Below, piece by piece: positions 10,443 to 24,300 of a DNA stretch of 64,000 nt. Position 1 is the first letter of the stretch. Every line of letters begins with the position of its first letter. The notes under the pieces are model-generated. The model was not told the origin of the DNA. It did not search any database and saw only the letters and a program-made list of their open reading frames with translations. Made by a program: the position numbers and the translations under genes. The DNA comes from Tetracladium setigerum (Eukaryota > Ascomycota > Leotiomycetes > Helotiales). The stretch is from positions 1,612,001 through 1,676,000 of the forward strand of contig PZJY01000008.1 of assembly GCA_031472005.1 (NCBI GenBank). The letters are read 5' to 3'.

Positions 10443-12234
10443 ATGGCTGAGCCACCGTCTTCCCCACCCAGCGATCTATCGAGCCCAGAGAGCTCGCTCG
10501 CATACTACAAGGCGCAATATGAGCAACTTGAGCATGAGTTGACGGAGTTTCAAGCCTCCAGTCAGGAACTTGAGGCGGAACTTGAGAAGGATGTGGAGGC
10601 TGCGGAGAAGAGGGAGCGAGTTCTGAAGGAGAAGGCCGAAACGCTGGCATTTGAGGTCGAGGAATGGAAGGTATGTGTCGAGTCTGTTGGAATAAGGTTG
10701 GGCTGTGGCTGACCTTTCCAGACCAAATACAAGCAATCGAAGACGGAAGCAGGCGCGGCACAGAACACCCTTCAGAAGGAGATCACCACTCTACGAGACA
10801 CCAACCGAACATTATTGTTGAAGCTCCGGATATTGAGGTTTCCAACGATGATTTTGAGCGACAAGCACGGAATACAACGTCTTCATTGGAGGACCTCGAG
10901 TCGAAATATAATATATCTATTGAAAGAGCGGTCATGATGGAAGAGGAGATTAAGATCGGGGAGCAAGAACGAGAACAGCTACGAATCGAAACTCAGCGCC
11001 TGCGGGATGAGCTCTCCGATCTGAAGGTCGAAGCAGAGATTATGCAAGATAAGCTGAGGAAACGCCAGCTTGCCTCGCTACAGATGGATCTTACTGCGCC
11101 AAATACTCCAAATTTCGAAGCAAGGTCGCCAGCGTCAACAGCATCATCGCCAATGATTATGACACCAGTAGACAGCAAGTCTGTCTCAACGAGTACCACC
11201 GCCCCTACGCCACCATCCCCTCCTATCTCAGAAGCATCTGCAACTGCCCGAGCCGTTGTCCAAACACCCTCGAACCAAAAGAGCAAAATGAAGCTTCCTA
11301 CCGCCGACTCCAGCACCACACCCAAACCAAATACCAGAATCCCATCAGGCAACTTCCGCACGTCGAGAGGACCAACTCTTGCAACACCGCAACCCCACCA
11401 AGCACAGCCCGCAACAGGAATGCAACCCCAGCAGTTATTCGCAATGCAAGAAACAAGGCACCTGCAACTCGTGGCATGCCCAACTCGACATCTCTCACCC
11501 ACATTCGAAGCCTCACAGCACAAATGCAAAAGCTCGAACAACGTGTGCAGTCTGCACGGTCCAAGCTACCTGGCCCTGTTGTTACCCCTCCTCGCGCGTC
11601 CCCGCGACCTGGATCCGCGCTGGGCCAGAGCCACATGCCATCCAGCATTACGATAAGAAGCAAGAAGAGGACGGCAGGAAGCACTGCCAGCAGCATTTCG
11701 ATAGGGGAAGAGTCCGAGACACCCTCAGGGAAGCACGTAGCGAGGCTATCGACGTCTGGCATCAGCAGACTCTCTTTTGGACCACTTCCGACTAGAGAGA
11801 ACGAAAGCAGACCAAGTAGCAGAACAAGCAATGCCAGTTACATACGTCCCGACCGCCCGCTCAGCCGTTCCGAATTAGCTCGACCAGTCAGCCGGACTTC
11901 CATGACAGGAGCCAGAACACCGTTGGGCCACTATTCACAATCCAATATTGCGGAATCACGAAGGCCAAGATCGAGTGTGGGCGGAAGCTACAGTGCAGCA
12001 CACGGCCATTCGCAAAGTGTGTCGCACATTGATCTGAGTGAGGAACGAGAAGTAGAGTTCAGCACGCCGTCTCGACGAAATACCATGGGCAAAGGCGATA
12101 TTGAAGTTCCCCCGAAGACTCCTTCAGCATTACCCCGACGGCAAAGCGGAGGCATTCCCAAGCCCAACATGCCACGAAGAATCAGCAGTGCAACGGCGCT
12201 GAAGGACATGGACAGGAAAGCGGAAGGGGAATGA
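10443..12234 (+). CDS. nudE: NudE/RO-11 nuclear distribution protein, two apparent frameshifts
   Basis: Coiled-coil adaptor linking LIS1/NudF to cytoplasmic dynein, required for nuclear migration along hyphal microtubules. Exons are 10443-10670 and 10722-12234; intron 10671-10721 has a GTATGT donor and TTTCCAG acceptor. The N-terminal coiled coil (about residues 15-220) carries the NudE signature: LAYYKAQYEQLEHELTEFQA, VEEWKTKYKQSKTEA, NTLQKEITTLRD, NDDFERQARNTTSSLEDLES. The C-terminal half is a Ser/Pro/Thr-rich tail with SLTHIRSLTAQMQKLEQRV. Two single-base losses are needed to follow the conserved frame: one at 10827-10829 (KLR|DIEVS) and one in the C4 run at 11393-11396. With both corrected the protein is 580 aa. 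Either consensus errors or a decaying gene could explain this; the conserved frames on both sides favour errors. Confidence 0.87.
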
Positions 12235-12860
12235 AACCTCCGCCGCGGAAGTTAAGTGGCGTGGGGGAGACTTATTAAAGACAGACGTACATATTGCATG
12301 GTGGAGGGCAGATAGCGGTAGCTTTGTATCACGATCGTTACGATGGAATTTTCTTTTTTTAACTTTACCTTCGGCGGCTGATGGCTGGGAAGTTTGTGGT
12401 CTTGAGCATGGCGTTCTTGGGCTTATGATACTCATTTGCTAGGGAGGGATGGATGGATGGATAGGTAGGTGCATTGTGAGGTTTATTGTATGCATGAGGA
12501 GGAGAGAGAAGGGGGAGTTGCCATTTGGTAATTGGAAGGAGGAGGATGAGGTTTTACATAATTCAATCAATGCAAGTTTCAAAGATGATGATTTACGTCT
12601 CGTGATTTAGCTGTTGAGTTTGGGGCCCGTAGAGACCCGTTGATTCAATTGTTAGAGATATATTTGATACACATTTTACAGTCTTCGGGTATGAGATACA
12701 TGATACCTCTATTGTAGTAGTAAGTGGTGAGAGACGACGACTCCGACGAGGCTACCAGGCTAGCCTTTTGGCCAAGCGGGACTCGGGAGATCTGTTGGGG
12801 GAGGAGCCGCTTTTCTATGTTTCGTAGCCTCCTCGATGATCGGGAGTCTTGGTAAGATCG

Positions 12861-12900
12861 AATTGAATTGGATTGGATTGGATTGGATTGGATAGGATTG
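12861..12900. repeat. GGATT pentanucleotide repeat
   Basis: About seven slightly imperfect GGATT units (first as GAATT) in non-coding DNA downstream of nudE. Confidence 0.8.
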
Positions 12901-13277
12901 AGTACAGATACTAGGTACAGACAGCACTGATATCAACCAGAAGATGGGATGGGATGGCTTAATACATCCGACCTGGAGAGTTTGGTGCTAATGTTCCTCT
13001 GTTGTTGTGTCTCGCTCAGCCAAACTCAACTCTTTTTTTTTTGCTTGAAGCTCCCCCTGCACACCCACTCACGGCACTTCGGAAGTGATAGGTAAAGATG
13101 TCAGCCTTGTGTGGGATGTGTAACTTTTCTTCAATAGATTTCCATGTCGCGTGTACAGCATTTGGATGCCTGGGTTATATTATATTCTGCTTTACTTTAC
13201 TGTTTGTTTACTTTTTGACCTTAATCCTCGCTTGAAAGCAAACGACGACAACAACAACAGAACAGCCAAAAATCTTA

Positions 13278-13314
13278 GCAGCAGCAGCGACAGCGACAAC
13301 AACAACAACAACAA
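13278..13314. repeat. CAG/CAA triplet repeat
   Basis: Run of CAG-type followed by CAA-type triplets in the non-coding region before the carboxylase gene. Confidence 0.75.
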
Positions 13315-14291
13315 ATCACCCGCCGCCCCACTCAAGCTCCTGAATGTTGGGGAAGTTCTGTGAGAGCCAAAGTGGCCGCCACCAGTCGGGAGACAAGGAT
13401 CGCGCATAAGGGCATGGCGGGCTTCCCTGCGTCATTTCCATCGATCCGGGCCTTTGGACTGCCTGAGACTCTCAACAGATATCTAGAGTAGTATGTAGAT
13501 GCTGCACAACGCTTTATCGCGGCCAGCCTATCTCTATCTTGGGTGATAGAAGGGTGATCTGTGTGACGATGAGTGAGATGGGGACCCGACACTTCCCGTA
13601 GAGGAGGATGTATCGAGAGATACTAAGTGATATGTGCTTTGTACTAACAAAAGTTGTTGTTGATGTTGCTGTCGCGGCCAACCCACCATTCTCGGTGCTT
13701 CGTTCTGCGCTCCTCCGCCCCCCCTGTCGCCTTTTGCTCGCCAAAATACCACATCCCCCTGCCCCTTCCCTCCCTAAACCGAATCGGGAGGGCCAAATTG
13801 TTGAGAGGGCGGAAAGAGAAGGGGATCTTACTTGGGCAGGGCAGAGGCAGATCGCAAGGGAGAGTGCGAGAGAGAGAGAACAGAGAAAGAATAAAACATC
13901 CCGGTCGTCCCTCCTCCGCTGCTTTTCTGAAATATTATCCTACCCCCATATAGACACTTCCTCCTCCTCCTCCTCCTCGTCCTCTATACTTCACACTTCT
14001 TCCCTCTCTCTCACAACAACAATTCCTCCTCCTCTTTCTCCCTCCTCCTCCAAAGAAGTGCAGTGCTACAAACAATCAAAGCACTCGCGACTCCCAATCT
14101 ACTACCAGCAGCAGCAGCGTCTTTTCCGCTTTTCGTCTCTTCTTCTTCAGAACCGAACCGAACTGTCCTGAATTGAACATTGCTGTTCAACGCTTCTAAT
14201 TCACCCTTTATTCCTGTAATTATTTAACTGGTCACGCTAAATACCCTTCTCGCTCGGCCTTTACGAGCTTATTTTCTCTCACACCATAAGA

Positions 14292-17200
14292 ATGGCTCAC
14301 GTCAACGGAAACGGCGTCAAAAAACAAACCAACGGCACCGTCGCCATCATGAACGGCAGTACCTCCTATGCTGCAAAGCACAACCTTGCAGACCACTTCA
14401 TCGGTGGTAACAAGCTGGAAAATGCTCCTCCCAGCAAAGTAAAGGACTTCGTGGCGAGCCACGACGGTCATACGGTCATCACCAAGGTGCGTTCCTCCCC
14501 AGAGAGAGAGCGGAGGCTGGGCCGAGGATGTGCGAGTGTGCGAGCTAATACCGAGAATTCTAGGTTTTGATTGCCAACAATGGTATTGCTGCAGTCAAAG
14601 AGATCCGTTCCGTACGAAAATGGGCATACGAGACCTTTGGCGATGAGCGGGCCATCCAGTTCACCGTCATGGCCACGCCCGAGGATTTGCAGGCAAATGC
14701 AGATTACATCCGCATGGCGGATCAATATGTCGAGGTACCGGGCGGCACCAACAACAACAACTATGCCAACGTCGAATTGATTGTGGATGTTGCAGAGCGA
14801 ATGGATGTGCACGCAGTATGGGCCGGATGGTAAGGATTCCAAGACTACACAATCAAGGTTGGTGGTGTGTTGACTCTGATCGAAATATAGGGGACATGCT
14901 TCCGAAAACCCAAAACTCCCAGAATCTCTGGCCGCCTCACCGAAAAAGATTGTCTTCATTGGCCCTCCTGGATCTGCCATGCGATCCCTCGGTGACAAGA
15001 TTTCCTCTACGATCGTCGCACAACACGCCAAAGTGCCCTGTATACCATGGTCCGGAACCGGTGTTGACCAGGTCAAGGTTGCCGAAGATGGCATCGTCAC
15101 AGTCGAGGACTCGGTCTACATGAAAGGTTGCGTTCAATCGTGGCAGGAAGGTCTCGAGGCCGCGAAGGCCATTGGCTTCCCAGTCATGGTCAAGGCCTCG
15201 GAAGGTGGTGGTGGAAAGGGTATTCGAAAAGTTGATAGCGAGGAAGGCTTCGAGGCCCTCTACAATGCCGCCGCAAGCGAAATTCCTGGATCCCCAATCT
15301 TCATCATGAAGCTTGCTGGAAATGCAAGACATTTGGAGGTTCAATTGCTGGCAGACGAGTACGGAAACAATATCTCGCTGTTCGGCAGAGATTGCTCCGT
15401 GCAACGCAGACACCAAAAGATTATCGAGGAAGCTCCTGTCACAATTGCAAAGCCACAAACTTTCACGGCCATGGAGAAGGCAGCTGTTAGATTGGGTCGC
15501 CTTGTGGGCTACGTTTCGGCTGGTACCGTGGAGTACCTATACTCGCACGCCGATGACAAGTTCTACTTCTTGGAATTGAACCCCAGATTGCAGGTGGAAC
15601 ATCCAACGACCGAAATGGTCAGTGGTGTTAATCTGCCAGCTGCTCAACTCCAGATTGCCATGGGTCTGCCATTGCACCGAATTCGAGATATCAGATTGCT
15701 CTACGGAGCTGACCCTCAGACCTCGACAGAAATCGACTTTGATTTCTCCAAGGAGAACAGCTCGCAAACCCAAAGGCGACCAACACCAAAAGGCCACACG
15801 ACCGCTTGCAGAATTACCTCCGAAGACCCCGGAGAGGGTTTCAAGCCTTCCAGCGGTACGATGCACGAGCTGAACTTCAGGAGTAGCTCCAACGTCTGGG
15901 GTTATTTCTCTGTTGGTACAGCTGGTGGTATTCACAGTTTCTCCGACAGTCAATTCGGTCACATTTTCGCTTATGGCGAGAACAGATCCGCCTCGAGAAA
16001 GCACATGGTTGTGGCATTGAAGGAATTGAGTATTCGTGGTGATTTCCGAACCACTGTTGAGTACTTGATCAAGCTTCTGGAGACCCCGGCATTCGAGGGT
16101 AACACCATTACCACCGGATGGTTGGATGAGCTCATTACCAACAAGCTCACTGCAGAGCGACCAGATCCTATGCTCGCAGTCGTTTGTGGTGCTGTTTGCA
16201 AGGCTCACATTGCCAGTGAAGCATGCATAACCGAGTACCGCACCAGCTTGGAGAAGGGCCAAGTCCCTGCCAAGGATATACTAAAGACTGTTTTCCCCAT
16301 CGATTTCATTTACGATGGCCACAGATACAAGTTCACTGCCACTCGATCGAGTCTCGATAGCTACCATCTGTTCATCAATGGTTCAAAATGTTCTGTCGGC
16401 GTTCGCGCACTCACCGATGGTGGCCTATTGGTCCTCTTGAGCGGTCACAGTCACAACATCTACTGGAAGGAAGAGCCCAGCGCCACACGAATGAGCGTAG
16501 ACAGCATGACTTGCTTGCTTGAACAAGAGAACGACCCAACCCAACTCCGAACCCCATCCCCAGGAAAGCTCGTCAAATTCACCGTCGATAACGGAGAGCA
16601 TGTCAAGGCTGGTCAGCCATTCGCTGAAGTTGAGGTGATGAAGATGTACATGCCACTTTTGGCAACAGAGGACGGTATCGTACAACTCATCAAGCAACCA
16701 GGAGCTACTCTCGAGGCTGGCGATATCCTTGGTATACTCTCTCTCGACGATCCTTCGAGAGTGAAGCACGCACAACCCTTCCTTGGTCACCTCCCAGACT
16801 TTGGACCACCACAGGTTGTTGGTACAAAGCCCGCTCAAAGATTCGTCCTCCTCCACAATATTCTCCAGAACATCATGAATGGATTCGATAACCAGGTCAT
16901 CATGAGCGCCACTCTCAAGGAACTAACTGAGGTACTTCGTGATCCTGAGCTTCCATACAGTGAATGGAATGCTCAGTTCTCTGCTCTTCACGCTAGAATG
17001 CCTCAACGACTTGACGCTACTTTCACCCAGATTGTGGAGAGAGCCAAGCAACGAAAGGGCGACTTCCCAGCCAAGAACCTCCAAAAGGCCTTGTCCAAGT
17101 TCCTTGAAGAGAGTGTCGCTCCCGGAGATGTGGATCTCCTCAAGTCTGCACTGGCGCCTTTGATCGAGGTCATGGATCGTTACCAGGAAGGTCAAAAGAT

Positions 17201-20200
17201 TCATGAATTCGAGATCTTCTCTCGGCTCTTGGAAGACTATGCTGCCACCGAACGTCTTTTCTCCGGTCGTACTTCTCGTGATGAGGAAGTCATCCTCAAG
17301 CTCCGAGATGAGAACAAGGAGGATATCTTCAAGGTCGTCCAGACCGTCCTCTCCCATAGCAGAGTGGGTGCTAAGAACAACCTTGTGCTTGCAATCCTCG
17401 AAGAGTACAAGCCCAACAAGCCAAATGTTGGAAATGTTGCCAAGTATTTCAGACCAGCTCTCCGAAAGTTGACAGAGTTGGAATCTCGACAAACTGCCAA
17501 GGTCTCTTTGAAGGCACGAGAAGTTCTCATCCAATGTGCCCTCCCATCTCTCGAGGAACGCGCTGCTCAAATGGAGCACATCTTGAGATCTTCTGTGGTT
17601 GAGTCCAGATATGGAGAGACTGGCTGGGAGCACCGAGAACCCGATATCGAGGTTCTCAAGGAGGTCGTTGACTCCAAGTACACTGTCTTTGATGTGCTCC
17701 CAATCTTCTTTGGCCATCAAGATCCATGGGTTTCCCTCGCCGCTTTGGAAGTCTACATTCGCCGAGCATACCGTGCTTACTCTCTGAAGAAGATCGAGTA
17801 CCACAATGACTCTGTCGAGCCTCCTTTCATCGTCTCTTGGGACTTTGTTCTCCGCAAGGTCGGTGTATCTGAGTTTGGCATGCCAATTCAGTCCTCCGCT
17901 CCATCTACCCCGGCCACTCCATCCTACGAGAGTGGTAACCCATTCAAGCGTATCAGCTCCATCAGCGACATGTCATACTTGGTCAACCAACCAGACCACG
18001 AACCAACACGCAAGGGTGTCATTGTTCCAGTTCAATACCTTGATGAGGCCGAAGAGTACCTGATGCGAGCACTGGAGGTTTTCCCACTTGCTGGTGGCAA
18101 GACCAAGAAGGCCACAAAGAACGGAACCATGCCAGATCTCAGTGGCAAGCGCAAGATTACTGCTCCCAAGGTGGAGAGTGATGATGAGCTCACAGCTGTT
18201 TGCAACGTCGCCATTCGCGATGCTGAGAGTCTAGATGATAGCGAGACAGTCACACGCATCAACGCCATCGTGGCCGAGTACAAGGAGGAACTTCTTGCTC
18301 GCCGCATCCGTCGTTTGACTTTCATCTGTGGCCACAAGGATGGATCATACCCAGGCTACTACACCTTCCGTGGCCCCTTGTACGAAGAAGATCAATCCAT
18401 TCGTCACAGCGAACCAGCTCTTGCTTTCCAACTTGAGTTGGGAAGACTCTCCAAGTTCCGAATCAAGCCTGTGTTCACAGAGAACCGCAACATCCACATT
18501 TACGAGGCTGTTGGAAAAGATGTTGAGAGTGACAAGCGATACTTCACTCGCGCTGTCGTCCGTCCTGGTAGACTCCGTGATGAAATCCCAACTGCTGAGT
18601 ACTTGATCTCCGAGAGTGATCGCCTCATGAACGACATCTTAGACGCCCTTGAGATCATTGGCAACAACAACTCTGATCTCAACCATATCTTCATCAACTT
18701 CTCGCCCGTCTTCCCTCTCCAACCTCCCGAGGTCGAGGAGGCTCTCGGTGGATTCTTGGAGCGTTTCGGTCGCCGTCTCTGGCGTCTCCGCGTTACTGGT
18801 GCTGAGATCCGTATCATCTGCACTGATCCTGCCACTGGAATCCCATATCCTCTTCGAGTTGTCATTACCAACACCTCCGGCTATGTCATTCAAGTTGAGA
18901 TGTACGCCGAGCGCAAGTCCGAGAAGGGCGGCGAGTGGGTCTTCCAGAGCATTGGAGGAACCACCAAGATTGGCTCCATGCATTTGCGACCAGTGTCAAC
19001 ACCATATCCTACCAAGGAATGGTTGCAACCAAAGCGATACAAGGCTCATCTCATGGGTACCCAATACGTCTACGATTTCCCAGAGCTCTTCAGACAAGCC
19101 ATTCAGAACAGCTGGGTCAAGGCCACTGGCAAGCACTCCGCCTTGGCCGAGAAGCAACCTCAAGCTGGCGAATGCATTGATTACAGCGAATTGGTTCTTG
19201 ATGATCAAGATAACCTTGCTGAGGTTCTCCGTGAGCCTGGTACCAACTCTCACGGTATGGTCGGTTGGATCGTGACCGCTAGGACACCTGAGTATCCTCG
19301 TGGCAGAAAGTTCATCATTATTGCCAACGACATCACATTCAAGATTGGTAGTTTCGGACCCAAGGAGGATCAATTCTTCCACAAGTGCACTGAGCTCGCA
19401 CGAAAACTCGGCATCCCTCGAATCTACTTATCTGCCAACTCTGGTGCTCGTATTGGTATGGCCGAAGAGCTCATTCCTCATTTCAACGTTGCTTGGAACG
19501 ATCCCGAGAGGCAAGAAGCTGGCTTCAAGTACCTGTACTTGAACTCTGAAGCCAAGAAGCGATTCGAGGATGGCAAACGCAAGGATGTCATCACCGAGGA
19601 GATTGTTGAGGACGGAGAGACCAGACATCGCATCACTACCATCGTTGGTGCTGAGGATGGTCTTGGTGTTGAGTGTTTGAAGGGTTCTGGTTTGATTGCC
19701 GGTGCTACTAGCCGAGCTTACGAGGATATCTTCACCATCACTTTGGTCACTTGTAGATCAGTTGGTAAGTTTTTCAATAATGCATTCACAAGTCATTTTG
19801 CTAATTTTTACAGGTATTGGTGCATACTTGGTCCGCCTTGGTCAACGTGCCATTCAAATTGAGGGTCAACCCATCATCTTGACTGGTGCTCCCGCTATCA
19901 ACAAGCTTCTTGGTCGTGAGGTTTACACTTCCAATCTTCAACTTGGTGGAACTCAAATCATGTACAAGAACGGTGTGTCTCACATGACCGCCAATGATGA
20001 TTTCGAGGGTGTGTCCAAGATTGTTGAGTGGATGGCGTACATCCCCGACAAGCGGAACAACCCACTGCCCATCGGGCCAGCTGTTGACTCTTGGGACCGT
20101 GACATCGTCTATACTCCCCCTCCAAAACAACCATACGATGTGAGATGGTTGATCGGTGGCAAGGAAGATGAGGAAGGTTTCATGTCCGGTCTTTTCGACA

Positions 20201-21327
20201 AGGACTCTTTCGTCGAGAGTCTTGGAGGTTGGGCAAAGACCGTCGTTGTTGGCCGTGCTCGTCTTGGTGGTATCCCGATGGGTGTCATCGCCGTCGAGAC
20301 TCGATCAGTTGAGAACATCACACCAGCCGATCCCGCCAACCCAGATTCGATGGAGCAGATCAGCAATGAGGCTGGTGGTGTTTGGTACCCCAACTCCGCC
20401 TTCAAGACCGCTCAAGCCATCAAGGATTTCAATAATGGTGAGCAACTTCCATTGATGATCTTGGCCAACTGGAGAGGTTTCTCCGGTGGTCAACGCGATA
20501 TGTACAACGAGGTCTTGAAATATGGATCCTACATTGTCGATGCATTGGTCAAGTACGAGCAACCGGTCTTTGTCTACATTCCACCTTTCGGTGAGCTTCG
20601 TGGAGGTTCATGGGTTGTCGTTGATCCTACCATCAACCCAGACTTCATGGAAATGTACGCTGATGAGGATGCTCGTGGTGGTGTTCTTGAGCCCGAAGGT
20701 ATCGTCAACATCAAGTACCGCCGTGACAAGCAACTCGAGACCATGGCACGTCTTGATCCTGAGTACAGCTCTCTCCGCAAGCAGCTCGCAGATAAGACTC
20801 TCAGCCCAGCTGAGCAAAGCGACGTCAAGGTCAAGATGACCGCACGAGAGCAACTCCTCCTTCCAGTCTACATGCAGGTCTCCCTTCAATTCGCCGACTT
20901 GCACGATCGCGCCGGCCGCATGAAGGCCAAGGACGTCATTCGCCAATCTCTCGTCTGGCGCGAATCGAGACGATTCTTCTACTGGAGAGTCCGTCGCCGT
21001 GTCAATGAGGAGTACATCCTTAAGCGCATGGCATCTGCATCCAAGAACCCCCTCTCATCGCGCGCACGCAACTTGGATACCCTTGCTGCCTGGACAGGTA
21101 TCCCTGGCTTCAAGACCGCGGATCGTCTGGTTGCGATGTGGTATGAAGAGAACAGGAAGGTGGTGCATGAGAAGGTTGAGTCGCTCAAGACAGAAGGTGT
21201 GGCATTTGATGTGGCGGCGTTGTTGAGGGGTAATAGTTTGGGTGGATTGAAGGGTGTGCAACAGGTGTTGAGTATGTTGCCTGCTGAGGAGAGAGAGGCG
21301 GCGTTGAAATTCTTGAGTCAGGCATAG
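14292..21327 (+). CDS. ACC1: Acetyl-CoA carboxylase (multidomain)
   Basis: Carboxylates acetyl-CoA to malonyl-CoA with ATP and biotin, the committed step of fatty acid synthesis in the cytosol. Exons are 14292-14486, 14564-14829, 14891-19764 and 19814-21327; introns of 77, 61 and 49 bp have standard sites. The product is 2282 aa, matching fungal ACC length, with no frame break. Domains in order: biotin carboxylase (VLIANNGIAAVKEIRSVRKW; ATP-grasp loop KASEGGGGKGI; LNPRLQVEHPTTEMVSG); biotinyl domain with VMKM, the biotinylated Lys being residue 738; the long central region; and carboxyltransferase (LSANSGARIGMAEELIPHFN; SVGIGAYLVRLGQRAIQ; ILTGAPAINKLLGREVYTSN; DMYNEVLKYGSYIVDAL). The central region contains FKRISSISDMSY; Ser1177 sits in an AMPK/Snf1 consensus equivalent to yeast Acc1 Ser1157, so phosphorylation control is likely. 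Codon choice is biased toward C-ending codons, as in highly expressed genes. Confidence 0.98.
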
Positions 21328-24300
21328 ATTGCTCTGTGATGAAGGGAATAGAAGGCAGAGATGTGTGTGAGGAACATGTGTACAAAGAATGGACGTTGGG
21401 AGGCAAGGAAGGGCCTGGCAGGGTTGGCGTTTTTTGTTGTTGAAACTTTTTTTTATCTTTTCCTTTTCGGACTTGTGTTTATTTTACTTTAGAGAGAAGG
21501 ATGAAGATGAAGAAGTGTTACTTTTAGTCAAATATTCATATGTGCTTTTTGCTTTCTCATGTTTTGACGTTACCTCAGTAGTACAGTACAAAAACAGCAA
21601 ATAGTATTGAAGGTTATCGTGGAGCACCATAGTAATTAAATTGAATTGATGTTCACGTTGTCATTCGTATTACATTAACGAGTTAAAGAGATGTACATTC
21701 TATCAGATATTTTACGAGATATGCAGGTATTTTGTGAGATGAGATGCCCGCGTTGCATGTTACATGTTGCATAATCGCGTCAGCAGACATGTGTTTCTTT
21801 TGCTTTTTATCATCTTTATCATTTTTCTTTTCTTTATTTTTGGTTACTTCCTTCTTCGAGCCTTTTGAGGGGAGATGGAGGGGTATTTAATTACGTTCGG
21901 TACAGTACAGTACAGTAGCACATACCCAGTACCAACGGTCGTGGAGTTGTGGAGTTGTGGGGAAGGTGAGAGAAAGATAGTCCTTTCTTTTGCTTCTTTT
22001 CTGTCTTTCTTCCTTCCATGTGCATATGCTCTCGTGTGTTCTGTTGCTCTTACTTACCTACTTTGAGGCGGTAGGTAAATGTGTATGCGTGCGTGCGGTT
22101 GACTTTCTGAGATTTTTCCCCCAGAGATGTGGATGTGATGGATAATACAGGACTGATGATTGAATGACTCGTTGGTATTGCGATAGTGAAAATAATGATG
22201 CAGGTATCTGTTGACTTTCTCGATTCAATCCAGTCACTTACTCACTCGACTTGACAAACATTCAACTTGACATCATCGTATAAAAGAAGTCATCTGACAT
22301 CAACATAAAATCAATTTTTTTTTTCACACCGCTGGTCTGATCTTTTTAATCTTGGATGTTTGTGGCCGGTAGGAAAAGGTAGAAGTTGATGGAAGAAAGA
22401 GGGAGGAGAAGGAGTGAGGAGGCGAAGAAGTTGGCAGTTAGCGTATATTGTACACACACAAGCACACACACCATCAAGAATACATGGCCAAGTACAAAAA
22501 ATGGCTGACTGACTGAGTCAGGAGTAAACAATGACTGAGTAAGTTAGTGGACATGGATGAAAACATGGGTCTTATTTTGAATAATGTTCCTGGAAATTGT
22601 ACTTTTGTACGGGGTACTGTACATGAGGAGAGTGTGTTTGTATGTAGTATCTTACCAGGCATTGTGTTAAAAGTACATTGTTGAAAACGAGGTAAAAACA
22701 AGGTGAGCAAGGGATTATTCAAGAATAAGAAGACATGTTGTATGAATTTCACAATGGGAGAAGAAAATAATATCAGATTAGAATCTGGTGATGATTGCTT
22801 GCTACTCTGGAACTACTCCCTCCCACTCATCCCCATATGGATGTAGAGTACTATGCTATCTAGATGGACCACGTGCACAGCTACGACCAACTTCCAAGGA
22901 CTACAAGTACTACCCAAGTACCAAGTCTCAAGCATGTACCCACCCCAAGTCTCAAGTCCCTCCCACAAGCCACGCGCTACTTACCTATGGAGGACTACTG
23001 CAAGCATTAGTGTGCTTGATGTGCGCGTATGTGGGTGGGGTCGTATGTATGTACGTACACCACGGACCGTCGCGTGAACATACATACGACCTATACTTTG
23101 GAGTTACATACTGCCGTACATCCCTTCCCCTTCCCTTCCCTTCCGTTGCTTGCTTCCTTGCTCCCGTCCCGTGACGGGACGAGACGAGATGAAGGGAGAA
23201 TGTGACTTTGGCTCTGAAAGATTACAGTTGTGGGTGAGGTTTTAGGGCAGGGTAAGGAGTTAGACTAGGGGAATGGAACAGAATAATAGAAGATGATAGG
23301 AGGAAAAAAAGCTGGGTTTTATTCTTGGAAAGTCTGTGTTGTGTTTTTTTGTATGCTATTTTCTTTCTGTGTAGAGAGATAGTGAGGGTATTGCGTGGAA
23401 AGGTTTATGTTGGGTGGATAAGGATGTAGTTAGTGAGTTTGATTTGACTTTGCATGAGATATGACATGAGATGAGATAAGATGGATGGGATGAAAGAAGG
23501 AAGGATGAGGGGTCGAGAACTTGGAAGATGTCAAGAAGAAAAGCGGGGTAAAGCACTGTATAGTAAGAAGAGTAAGTAGCATGAGTAACATGATAAGTTG
23601 ATAATGAGACATATTGTATTGTGCATAGAACCATGATTGCTGCTGGTTGGTTTGTTGGTTGAACCGTCTCTCTCTCAATATTTAAAAAGAGTTGCTGCGA
23701 ATTTCTATTGGGTGGTGCTTGGAATAATGGTGTGGTGCTGTATTGCGCATTGGTGCATCTCTTTTGAAGGAGAGGGTTTAAGACATGCATGCATATAGTA
23801 CCTACCTACTGTAGTGCCATGCCATCCTATCCTATCCCATTTCATCTCATCCAACCCTCCCAGCACGCCTCACGGAGTACGGCAGATGAACAAGAATCGA
23901 TTAGCCCTGATGATCCCCCTCAAAAAAACCCCGAAGGCTCTATCGAAATAATAGTGGTGTGGAGTTTGAGGGTTTTTGGAATTTCGAATCTCGTTCTAAA
24001 CCTCGGATTGGGCCAGATCCGGGTTATTCCTAATACCTGGAAATAATTTTCATGGATGATCAGATATGTGAGTGAGAAAGTAAGAAAGTAGGAAAGTAAG
24101 AAAGAGCGAGAGAGCGAGTGTAAGAAAAGTTGGCAGATGACCTCCCATCTATTTGTATTATAGCTCGCTTCGTACGCTTTTGTACGTATGCTTGATTTTT
24201 TTCCTTACTCCGCCGAGAAGATGTCGCATAATTCGGGTTTATAATGTTAACACATATTATGTTTAATGGATGGTTTATTAATAATTTCGGATTTTGGATT

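Larger units (their letters stand above)
12235..14291. other. Intergenic and acetyl-CoA carboxylase promoter/leader
   Basis: Two kilobases with no supported gene. Contents: a GGATT-type pentanucleotide run at about 12861-12900, a CAG/CAA triplet run at about 13278-13314, and a strongly C/T-rich segment from about 13900 to 14280 with a CTC-triplet tract near 13960. Pyrimidine-rich tracts before the start codon are common in strongly expressed fungal housekeeping genes, so 13.9-14.29 kb is probably promoter and 5' leader. Confidence 0.55.

Noticed and set aside
10993..11541. Long minus-strand open frame opposite nudE
   Set aside because: Shadow of the real coding strand; its product is Cys/Gly/Val-rich and has no domain.
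14979..14981. ATG at 14979 as the start of the carboxylase
   Set aside because: Two upstream exons encode the conserved beginning of the biotin carboxylase domain in phase, so the start is 14292.
22788..23174. 128-codon frame in the gap after the carboxylase gene
   Set aside because: Encoded protein is built from GTAC/CCTT-rich simple sequence and resembles no protein; codon use unlike neighbours.
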